This document shows, piece after piece, positions 10,301 through 18,313 of a stretch of DNA of 64,000 nucleotides. Under the pieces are notes generated by a model. The model was given only the letters and a program-made list of their open reading frames with translations, did not search any database and was not told the origin of the DNA. Source of the DNA: Marinobacterium lutimaris (GTDB lineage: Bacteria; Pseudomonadota; Gammaproteobacteria; Pseudomonadales; Balneatricaceae). Made by a program: the position numbers and the translations under genes. The stretch lies in NCBI RefSeq assembly GCF_900108065.1, contig NZ_FNVQ01000002.1, forward strand, positions 1 through 64,000, written 5' to 3'. The first letter of the stretch is position 1. Every line of letters starts with the position of its first letter.

Positions 10301-10579
10301 AACAGGAACTTCAATCGCCTGCTGGAAAAGATCTCAGGCTATCTGCTGAGTCGGGATAATCCCGAGGCGGCTATCCCTTACTTCGAAAAAGCCCTGGAGC
10401 TTGATCCCACCGAGGAGGACTACTACATCGGCCTGATGCAGTGCCACCATCAGATGCAGCGCAGCGACCGGGTAGAGTCGGTGTTTTCAAGATACTGCAG
10501 CAATGTTGAAGCGCTGCTCAATCGAGCACCATCCGCACGGATGGTGAAGGTTCGCGACGACTATCTGCAGAGGCCCTGA
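7391..10579 (+). CDS. STAND/MalT-like NTPase transcriptional regulator with winged-helix and BTAD output
   Basis: 1,062 residues. The N-terminus resembles MalT-type signal-transduction ATPases: Walker A APGGAGKTTL (residues ~41-50) and Walker B TLLVLDDYHEL (~127-137). The middle (~340-800) is helical and TPR-like, the usual inducer-sensing platform. Residues ~820-910 (IRIHTLDSF ... LWRDADGDAAYKSLKTTLYR) look like an OmpR/SARP-type winged helix in place of the LuxR helix-turn-helix of MalT. The last ~130 residues (ALELDPTEEDYYIGLMQ) resemble a bacterial transcriptional activator (BTAD) domain. Such proteins bind ATP and a ligand, oligomerise and activate promoters. Target genes cannot be told from the sequence; the adhesin gene just upstream is one candidate. 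The ATG is the only reasonable start, though its ribosome binding site is weak. Confidence 0.85.
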   Translation: MDGSSVISSKLTAPILSNILRRDHLIESLDSAQAPLTWISAPGGAGKTTLIADFVQHKNTTNIWLKIDHSDCSPGAFFHHLSLAAKRAFSDDDLSLPKFTLEYSLGPDTFSDNFFNTLATHAADGETLLVLDDYHELSSESPVHRLVSRFAERLPEHFKIIVASRETPTPEFVTVKARGNMYRLDWQDIKFSRSETRQFLKKESTDNVNNSLIDIILDETAGWAAGIRLISSNLLLGANKSTPETSKNLFKHLNQDSFEFFAKEVFYNLSSDTKTLLLKTSFMPFFTDIMAKNITGLNNSAKLIDTLRRSNLFIESHPGANETYSFHPLFKKYLNNVFAATYSPQELAETLSQSAQLLVDQGAYEAAIELNIDTRRFSDAKQLIKVNARHFIDQGLIQQLTRWLDSIPDEFINGDPDTLLLMGKIQLIASPVHACTMIRRAISAYTEAEQIEQAILAYGDYFEALAISGTGYDLLETSLEELEELLLRCSGDITNLCESLACVVLFATSFRTLNHPLQARWKASAKAALEHCDDPVALLRRCNNMMIYYRFAGEDRSTYHLLNILQPIRQQLESIPVLKLQTQLIDAFQYGYVLGSGKKAIEVCRNSLEEGSKSGIRLYEFWFRYILILSLLRDDEFALADDEIQLLLDQYTQMPDVRRADILFLSGVSALYKADLFKAKHDLGKANELYRTSGATYPVHWSNIVLAFSCYELGELDKARSILKELSDSKWLGSNYLKYQALCVEAWLDYSNENDSSSDKLTDAFELAHRQNFIFIPTIGKKLFTCLCEKALLNGIEADYVRKIIKEHNLLPVSPSLYAHLWPYSIRIHTLDSFQVVAAAGDLEESITLQQKPLELLKFIISYGGKNISLDFIADNLWRDADGDAAYKSLKTTLYRLRKSLGDDQYIITRNNTLSLSEDCWVDALAFWESPADIDSCNVQSAQVLADTFKQPFLCEYHGEAWIDSARERINRNFNRLLEKISGYLLSRDNPEAAIPYFEKALELDPTEEDYYIGLMQCHHQMQRSDRVESVFSRYCSNVEALLNRAPSARMVKVRDDYLQRP

Positions 10580-10632
10580 GGCTGACACCTGTAAGTGACC
10601 GACTCGCGGGGCACCTTGAGCAGCAAAAGAAA

Positions 10633-10662
10633 GAGCCATCGTCCTGCGACGATGGCTCTTTT
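10633..10662. terminator. Bidirectional terminator between regulator gene and katG
   Basis: A perfect 11-bp stem, gagccatcgtc (10633-10643) with gacgatggctc (10648-10658) and loop ctgc, is flanked by A-rich sequence on the left and TTTT on the right. It can serve both convergent genes. Confidence 0.9.
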
Positions 10663-10683
10663 AATTACCAGACCTACTGGCCC

Positions 10684-12942
<2,259 letters not shown>

Positions 12943-13065
12943 TCAGGGGTCTGGTCTTTTCCTGCCCCTTTCAATGCCCTCCCTTTTCCCTACGGGGTTC
13001 AACGTCCTTCCAGATCAGAATCGCTCCGGATGCATTCAAGTTAGCAGACCACTGGCGATATGAAA

Positions 13066-13102
13066 TTTTTATCTCTCTATAGAACGGATAGAGAATTTTT
13101 AT
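13066..13102. promoter_or_regulatory. Possible OxyR binding site upstream of katG
   Basis: tctctat (13074-13080) and atagaga (13088-13094) form a dyad with a 7-base spacer. This matches the central CTAT-N7-ATAG of the four-element OxyR consensus. The right outer element is partly conserved (ends in TAT at 13100-13102); the left outer element is poor. It lies about 210 bases upstream of the katG start. OxyR control of katG is well known in proteobacteria; the assignment here is an inference. Confidence 0.35.
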
Positions 13103-13419
13103 TACTGACTGGTATACGCATTTAAGCGAATATTTTACTTATTCCGGAATATTCCCGTGCTCAAACCAAACCTATTTAGTTCCCTTGGCTTTCATAAAAT
13201 ATCGTAATGCAAAATTCACTATTAGATAGACTAATATTTTAAACATTCACGTACGTTTTTATATAATTAAATATGCAGCCAAAAAGAAACGGATCGATTA
13301 GTTATTAGATATGAAATGGTAAAAATGTATCGAAAGGATTACAGTTATATGAATAATATATTTTTAACCTATATGCTTAAATTTCATACAAAACGTCTAA
13401 TCCTTTTTCCAAATAACCC

Positions 13420-13425
13420 TATAAT
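13420..13425 (+). promoter_or_regulatory. Candidate -10 element of the csgD promoter
   Basis: A perfect TATAAT followed by GTGTA lies ~72 bases upstream of the csgD GTG start. No good TTGACA-like -35 is seen 17 bases upstream (ctaatc), which would suit an activated or sigma-S-type promoter. Confidence 0.4.
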
Positions 13426-13447
13426 GTGTACGTGCAGGGAATGGATC

Positions 13448-13468
13448 ATGGTCATTTAAAATGATCAT
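13448..13468. promoter_or_regulatory. Imperfect 21-bp palindrome in the csgD leader
   Basis: atggtcattt - a - aaatgatcat, ten-base arms with one mismatch, lies just upstream of the csgD ribosome binding site and downstream of the TATAAT box. It could be an operator for a dimeric regulator or a short leader hairpin. The regulator cannot be named. Confidence 0.35.
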
Positions 13469-13496
13469 CGCATGATAATCGTAAAGGAGTACGATT

Positions 13497-14153
13497 GTGC
13501 TAACGGCATTAAATAAAAAGCATATACCCAAGCCAATAATTATAATTTCCAAACCTAATATACAATCAAAAATCCTATCAAATCTTATCGAAAAAGGGCT
13601 AGGTGTCGATTGTGAAATCGTCGATACCTGTGCAATAAAAAAAGACCGTAGTGATTTTGGCTTCATGCTATTAGATTGCAACTATATATCGCCATCTCAG
13701 GCAAAGAGCCTTCTTCGTTCATTCGATGCGTCTCTAAAAAATATATCCATAGCGCTGATAAACACCCAACATGACGAGGACTACGAAAATCTCGTATTTT
13801 GGCCACAGGTAAATGGACTATTTTATGAAGACTGTAACCAGGAGATGTTACTGAGAGGTTTAAACGAACTTATTCAATCAGGACAATGGCTCCCAAGGGA
13901 GTTATCAAAAAAGATTATCGATGAACATCGACGCTCGGCAAAAGTAATAAATGATTTAGACATATTAACTTCAAGAGAAAAAGATGTACTGATAAAAATA
14001 TCAGAAGGATTATCCAATCCGGATATTGCTGATAAATTAAACATCAATCAGCATACCGTAAAAACCCATATCTATAATATCTTCAAAAAAATAGGAGTCC
14101 AAAACAGAACTCAAGCTGCAAACTGGGCAATCCGGTATATGAAAAATGAATAA
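13497..14153 (+). CDS. csgD: CsgD-like LuxR-family curli regulator
   Basis: 218 residues. The N-terminal ~140 residues form a divergent receiver-like domain, and residues ~150-215 are a LuxR/NarL helix-turn-helix (LTSREKDVLIKISEGLSNPDIADKL ... HTVKTHIYNIFKKI). It starts with GTG 13497, seven bases after AAGGAG. It overlaps csgE by 8 bases, so it is translationally coupled to the curli secretion genes and very probably activates the locus, as CsgD does in enterobacteria. Codons are far more AT-rich than in csgEFG downstream, which may mark a different origin or reflect a low-expression regulator. Confidence 0.85.
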   Translation: MLTALNKKHIPKPIIIISKPNIQSKILSNLIEKGLGVDCEIVDTCAIKKDRSDFGFMLLDCNYISPSQAKSLLRSFDASLKNISIALINTQHDEDYENLVFWPQVNGLFYEDCNQEMLLRGLNELIQSGQWLPRELSKKIIDEHRRSAKVINDLDILTSREKDVLIKISEGLSNPDIADKLNINQHTVKTHIYNIFKKIGVQNRTQAANWAIRYMKNE

Positions 14154-14547
14154 GCTACGTTATCTAGCCTCTATTCTGGCTCTCACCTGTTCGATGAGCG
14201 TTCATAGCCAGGGCATAGAGGATGAGATTTTCGGCTTCACTATCGATAACACCATTACCCGGGTAGGTCATGACTTTGCCCGCTTCCTGGGTGATTACCG
14301 TAACACTCAACTGCCCCCCAGCGATTACAACCTGACGATGCGCGAAAGGCCCTCCGCCCGTTGGGGTAACCTCATCTGGGTCGAAAAGGATCATTCCACG
14401 GTCTATCTCCGTTTTATATCGCCCAGTAACAGTGAACTGCAACAGATCGCCGAAGACGCCGCCGTACAGATTCATAAAAATGTGCAGAAGCTGAAGATTC
14501 AGGAGCTGTATATCGACCGGTTTGATCTGGATGATGATGAAATATAA
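14146..14547 (+). CDS. csgE: Curli secretion specificity factor CsgE
   Basis: 133 residues with an N-terminal signal peptide (cleavage near VHS-QG). The mature part has the CsgE hallmarks VGHDFARF and ERPSARWG. CsgE is a periplasmic factor that caps CsgG and directs curlin subunits to the pore. It overlaps the end of csgD by 8 bases and sits 12 bases before csgF. Confidence 0.93.
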   Translation: MNKLRYLASILALTCSMSVHSQGIEDEIFGFTIDNTITRVGHDFARFLGDYRNTQLPPSDYNLTMRERPSARWGNLIWVEKDHSTVYLRFISPSNSELQQIAEDAAVQIHKNVQKLKIQELYIDRFDLDDDEI

Positions 14548-14559
14548 AGGGAGTTAAGG

Positions 14560-14955
14560 ATGAACCCACTCAATAGACTACTTGTTGCCCTGGCTCTTGC
14601 CACCAGCACCGCGACGGCCTCTGAACTGGTTTACAAGCCGGTAAACCCCAATTTCGGCGGCGATCCACTGAACGGCAACTACCTGCTGAACAATGCTCAG
14701 AGCCAGGATGACCATGAGGATCCTTCCGCCCAGGGATCCAGCTTGAACCAAACCTCAGCGCTAGATCGCTTTACCAGCTCGCTGGAGTCCCGGCTGCTCA
14801 GCAACCTGCTGAACGACCTTGAGGATGGTACCAGCAGCCACCTGGAAACCTCTGACTTCATTGTCGATATCCTCTCGGAGGATGGCACCATCACCGTGCT
14901 GATTACCGATAAGACGACCTATCAGGTATCGGAAATTGAAGTGAGTGGACTTTAA
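14560..14955 (+). CDS. csgF: Curli assembly factor CsgF
   Basis: 131 residues with a signal peptide ending near TATA-SE. It has the diagnostic CsgF words NPNFGGDPLNG, LLNNAQSQ and SALDRFT, and ends ISEIEVSGL-like as in the family. CsgF docks in the CsgG channel at the cell surface and couples CsgB nucleation to secretion. A clear ribosome binding site (AAGGGAGTTAAGG) precedes the ATG, and csgG starts 25 bases after the stop. Confidence 0.93.
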   Translation: MNPLNRLLVALALATSTATASELVYKPVNPNFGGDPLNGNYLLNNAQSQDDHEDPSAQGSSLNQTSALDRFTSSLESRLLSNLLNDLEDGTSSHLETSDFIVDILSEDGTITVLITDKTTYQVSEIEVSGL

Positions 14956-14980
14956 GCACAAATGGAAAGGGAATTCCAAA

Positions 14981-15856
14981 ATGTACGCTGTGCGCTTAAT
15001 AAATAATTTAAAAATAACACTGTCAGCGTTGATGATCGTATCAACCACAGCCTGCTCAAACTACGGTACGGTCGGTGAATCTATTCCCCCAGAAGGCGAA
15101 GAGGTTCAGCTAACCCCACGAACCAGTACATACAGAGATCTGACAAGTTTACCCAGCCCCAATGGCAAGATTGTCGCCTCAGTTTATAACTTCAGGGATC
15201 AGACAGGACAGTATAAATCGTCTCCCGCCAGTTCGTTTTCGACCGCCGTCACCCAAGGTGCAACAGCTATGCTTGTCGGCGCGATGAGAGATTCTGGCTG
15301 GTTTATACCGCTGGAGCGAGAGGGACTGCAAAACATATTAACCGAGCGAAAAATATTCAGGGCCACAAATAGTAAACCTAACACACCCGTTAATAATGAC
15401 TTTGAGCTCCCGTCATTACTTGCGTCAAATATTTTGATAGAAGGCGGTATTATCGCCTTTGACTCGAATATCAGAACGGGTGGTATCGGTGCACGCTATT
15501 TCGGTATCGGTGCAGCCGAGCAGTACCGGGTGGACCTGGTGACCGTCAACCTGCGAGCGATCGATGTACGCACCGGCCGTATTCTTCACAGCGTGATGAC
15601 CACCAAGTCGATCATGTCTCAGGAGATCACATCCGGGGTATTCCGCTATATCGAGTTCAGGCGACTACTGGAGATGGAAGGCGGCACCACAACCAACGAG
15701 CCCTCCCAACTCTGTGTACTTTCAGCTATTGAAAGCGCATTGATCCATTTGATCGCAGACGGAGTCAAAGAGCACTCCTGGGCACTGAGCGATCCGCGCG
15801 AAATCGAAAATGAGGTGTTGGCGCGCTATATGAACGCGGAGTCGCTGATCCGCTAA
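14981..15856 (+). CDS. csgG: Curli secretion channel lipoprotein CsgG
   Basis: 291 residues. The N-terminal hydrophobic segment ends in a lipobox-like TTAC at the future acylated Cys. The core is strongly CsgG-like (SVYNFRDQTGQYK, ATAMLVGAMRDSGWFIPLEREGL, GGIGARYFGIGA). It forms the nonameric outer-membrane pore that exports curlins. ATG 14981 is chosen over the in-frame codon at 14945 because it follows AAAGGG at good spacing and gives a normal lipoprotein signal peptide. A strong hairpin after the stop separates it from csgBA. Confidence 0.95.
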   Translation: MYAVRLINNLKITLSALMIVSTTACSNYGTVGESIPPEGEEVQLTPRTSTYRDLTSLPSPNGKIVASVYNFRDQTGQYKSSPASSFSTAVTQGATAMLVGAMRDSGWFIPLEREGLQNILTERKIFRATNSKPNTPVNNDFELPSLLASNILIEGGIIAFDSNIRTGGIGARYFGIGAAEQYRVDLVTVNLRAIDVRTGRILHSVMTTKSIMSQEITSGVFRYIEFRRLLEMEGGTTTNEPSQLCVLSAIESALIHLIADGVKEHSWALSDPREIENEVLARYMNAESLIR

Positions 15857-15885
15857 TCCTGCGCTCCAGCCTGTTTATCACTCAG

Positions 15886-15927
15886 ATGAGGCCGGCGTCG
15901 TTATATGACGCCGGCCTCATGCTTTTT
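15886..15927 (+). terminator. Strong terminator after csgDEFG
   Basis: A perfect 14-bp stem (atgaggccggcgtc, 15886-15899, with gacgccggcctcat, 15907-15920) is followed by gcttttt. It starts 30 bases past the csgG stop, so csgBA probably needs its own promoter. Confidence 0.93.
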
Positions 15928-15946
15928 ACCTAGCAACGAGAAGAAA

Positions 15947-15966
15947 TCTAATGCTATTGCATTAGA
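15947..15966. promoter_or_regulatory. Perfect inverted repeat upstream of csgB, possible operator
   Basis: tctaatgc - tatt - gcattaga: 8-bp arms, no mismatch, AT-rich, 104 bases before the csgB start. There is no T-tract, so it is not a terminator. A binding site for CsgD or another regulator of csgBA is plausible but unproven. Confidence 0.4.
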
Positions 15967-16069
15967 AATATTTCCTGAAAAATGGGCCTATCTACCGATA
16001 CCGCGAAGAACATCCCACATCTATATTTTCCACAGTCTAAACATCCAAAGACCACAGGGAAGGTGGAAA

Positions 16070-16675
16070 ATGATGGAAGGCGAAACCACAAAAAGGACTT
16101 TGTCTCTAGCCAAGGGGCGTAACTCAAAGTTAACGCCGAAATTAACGTCGAAGTTAATTAACCCCGCCATCGTTACGCTGGGCTTTTCCACTCTACTCAC
16201 CTTTTCACAAGCAGCCTCTGCTTACGATCTGGACCCAGAGCCAGAGCTTTCACCCTACAGCCAAATTGATCTTTCTGGTGACAACCTGGCCATCGCGCTG
16301 CAAACGGGTGATTCCAACCAGTTCGATATTTATCAACAAGGAGCATCCAACGAGGGTTGGATAAACCAGGAGGGTACTGGCAATCAAATATCACTTGAAC
16401 AAAAGGGAAGCCTCAACAAGTCCAACCTCAAGCAGGATGGGCAGAAAAACGATATTAGAGCACTCCAGTATGGCTATTCAAACGCTATATCCATCGTGCA
16501 GGAAGGATGGGCGAACGGAACTTATGTCAACCAGGTGGGTGAGAATAACCTGGCGGAGGTAAACCAGTTTGGAGTAGCCAGTGCTGTAGCCATTGATCAG
16601 GTTGGCAACGGCCTATCCAGCGTCGTCACTCAACGCAGTGATAACAATCTGATCAGCGTCAAGCAGTCAAATTAA
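16070..16675 (+). CDS. csgB: Curlin nucleator CsgB-like protein
   Basis: 201 residues: a long basic N-region, a hydrophobic segment and an ASA-like cleavage site (~residue 50). About six curlin repeats follow, of the form Q-x-G-x-x-N-x(5)-Q (QTGDSNQFDIYQ, QEGTGNQISLEQ, QVGENNLAEVNQ). The last repeat ends in KQSN, and repeats carry more Lys than CsgA, as in known CsgB nucleators. The start is ATG 16070 or the adjacent ATG 16073; both follow AGGGAAGGTGG. A frame open to 15905 has no ribosome binding site and was discarded. It is followed 40 bases later by csgA. Confidence 0.85.
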   Translation: MMEGETTKRTLSLAKGRNSKLTPKLTSKLINPAIVTLGFSTLLTFSQAASAYDLDPEPELSPYSQIDLSGDNLAIALQTGDSNQFDIYQQGASNEGWINQEGTGNQISLEQKGSLNKSNLKQDGQKNDIRALQYGYSNAISIVQEGWANGTYVNQVGENNLAEVNQFGVASAVAIDQVGNGLSSVVTQRSDNNLISVKQSN

Positions 16676-16715
16676 AACACCGTGCGATACCACTATAAAA
16701 CCTGAGGTACATATC

Positions 16716-17696
16716 ATGAAGAAGCTCACTCTCAGCCTGGCTATCATCGCAATCACCGGCACTGGCGCGGCGTTCGCCGACGACAACCAGGGTTACCAGA
16801 CTCAGATCGGTACCGGCAATACCGCTATGATTGAACAGATCACCGGGGCGAATAATAACTACGCCAGCCAGTTCCAGTTTGGAGATACAAACGACGCCAG
16901 CGTCCTGCAGGAAGATGCCGAGTTTAACTCAGCTACACAGCAGCAGGCTGGAGAGAGCAACATCGCCTACTCCGAACAGTCCGATGCCGATTACAATACA
17001 AGTCTCCAAAACCAAGGGGGCATTTCCAACTCAGCCGAGGTGTATCAGGGCTACGGTGAATACTCCTCTGACTCGTCCCAGCAGCAGTTGGGAATCGGAA
17101 ACACGAGCTATGTCGAACAGTTTGGTGGTACCGACAACTACTCGCTAACCGCTCAGTTCGGTGAGTATAACGACGTTCAGCAGTTCCAATACTCCAGTAC
17201 AAATAGCGAAGCTCAGGTTTTCCAGGGCTACACCAGTGGATCAGGCCCCGTCCCGAGCAGCAACAATACCGCCTACACCATTCAGGAAGGCCAGGATTCC
17301 AGCGTGTTGCTGGTCGAACAGGTAGGTGAAGCTAACGATGCCTACATTGACCAGTGGAGCGGTACCAATAATGACGCGGCAATCACCCAGGACGGTACTG
17401 GAAACATCGCTGAAACCTTTCAGTATTTCAGCGATAGCTCTGTCGCCGATGTGGACCAATATGGAGAAGCTAACGAAAGTTATACCTACCAGGAAGGCAG
17501 TGATCACCTGATCACCGTTTATCAGGACGGCTTCGGAAACATCTCGGATGTCACACAGTACGGCAGTATGCATGAGGCCAGCGTCACCCAATTCGGCACA
17601 ACGAACAACGCCTTTGTTGCTCAGAGTGCCTCTGGCAACCTGGCGGTTGTCAATCAGGCGGGCACAAACAATATGGGCACGATTGTACAGAACTGA
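16716..17696 (+). CDS. csgA: Major curlin CsgA-like subunit with 13 repeats
   Basis: 326 residues, about twice the length of the enterobacterial CsgA (five repeats). A typical signal peptide (MKKLTLSLAIIAITG ... AAFA-DD) is followed by ~13 units of 22-25 residues with the amyloid pattern Q-x-G-x-x-N-x-x-x-x-x-Q (QIGTGNTAMIEQ, QVGEANDAYIDQ, QFGTTNNAFVAQ). Unit 7 carries a GSGPVPSS insertion. It is very rich in Gln, Asn, Ser, Gly and Tyr and nearly free of basic residues and Cys. It should polymerise into extracellular amyloid fibres after export through CsgG. The gene ends the csgBA unit with a strong terminator. The family call is strong; the fibre properties are inferred. Confidence 0.92.
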   Translation: MKKLTLSLAIIAITGTGAAFADDNQGYQTQIGTGNTAMIEQITGANNNYASQFQFGDTNDASVLQEDAEFNSATQQQAGESNIAYSEQSDADYNTSLQNQGGISNSAEVYQGYGEYSSDSSQQQLGIGNTSYVEQFGGTDNYSLTAQFGEYNDVQQFQYSSTNSEAQVFQGYTSGSGPVPSSNNTAYTIQEGQDSSVLLVEQVGEANDAYIDQWSGTNNDAAITQDGTGNIAETFQYFSDSSVADVDQYGEANESYTYQEGSDHLITVYQDGFGNISDVTQYGSMHEASVTQFGTTNNAFVAQSASGNLAVVNQAGTNNMGTIVQN

Positions 17697-17713
17697 TACC
17701 TGCCCCAAGCGTC

Positions 17714-17745
17714 AAAAAGCCGGACTTCTTCCGGCTTTTTGACTT
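17714..17745 (+). terminator. Terminator after csgA
   Basis: Stem aaaaagccgga (17714-17724) with tccggcttttt (17730-17740), followed by gacttttt; it lies 18 bases after the csgA stop. The A/T ends make it usable from both directions. Confidence 0.92.
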
Positions 17746-17783
17746 TTTAATCCTACATCGCTTCTACGGATTGTTTAGCTCAC

Positions 17784-18104
17784 TCACTCCACCGGAGTTT
17801 TGCTTAACACTTCCAGCAGCCGATATTGATAACGGCTGGCGTCTGCAGGTGGATCTTCCCTCTCTGTGCGCTCTACGCTCAATTGATAGGCGTAACCCGC
17901 CTCATACTCGAAGCCCTGGATATTGTCGTAGAACATCGACCCGTTGACCACGAGACACTTCATCGGCCCGACGCCCACACAGTCCACCCTGTCAGGTCCA
18001 ACACTGAAGGTCATCACCTTGACGTCGTCCGGGCTATTGGCAGAGGTAGCGCAACCCGCCAGCAGAATTGAACAACCAAGCGCAAACGCGAGATACATCT
18101 TCAT
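17784..18104 (-). CDS. DUF4377-type small lipoprotein
   Basis: 106 residues. A signal peptide with lipobox ILLAGC predicts an outer- or inner-membrane lipoprotein with its mature part in the periplasm. The C-terminal region (DCVGVGPMKCLVV ... GFEYEAGYAYQLSVER ... YRLLEVLSK) matches the DUF4377 family, of unknown function but often found with META/HslJ-type stress lipoproteins. ATG 18104, six bases after AGGGAAGG, is preferred over the TTG one codon earlier. It stands alone, convergent with csgA. Confidence 0.8.
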   Translation of the reverse strand: MKMYLAFALGCSILLAGCATSANSPDDVKVMTFSVGPDRVDCVGVGPMKCLVVNGSMFYDNIQGFEYEAGYAYQLSVERTEREDPPADASRYQYRLLEVLSKTPVE

Positions 18105-18244
18105 CAACGACCTTCCCTGTTTGTAATCTCATCCCTGTAAACCTTCGGCCGCAATCCAGTTGGATTACTGAACCAGCCCAGCTCCCTGATTCTGTTACAG
18201 GCGGACTCGATATGCCAGAGCTCCTGCGCCTTGCCGGTAAGCGG

Positions 18245-18275
18245 AAAAATAAAAAGGCCACCTGCAAGGGTGGCC
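18245..18275 (-). terminator. Terminator of the TonB receptor gene
   Basis: On the minus strand ggccacc - cttgca - ggtggcc (18275-18256) is followed by tttttattttt, 39 bases past the receptor stop codon. Confidence 0.88.
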
Positions 18276-18313
18276 GAAAAGGTATTACTGAAGAAGGCTA
18301 GCTCAACGCGAAC

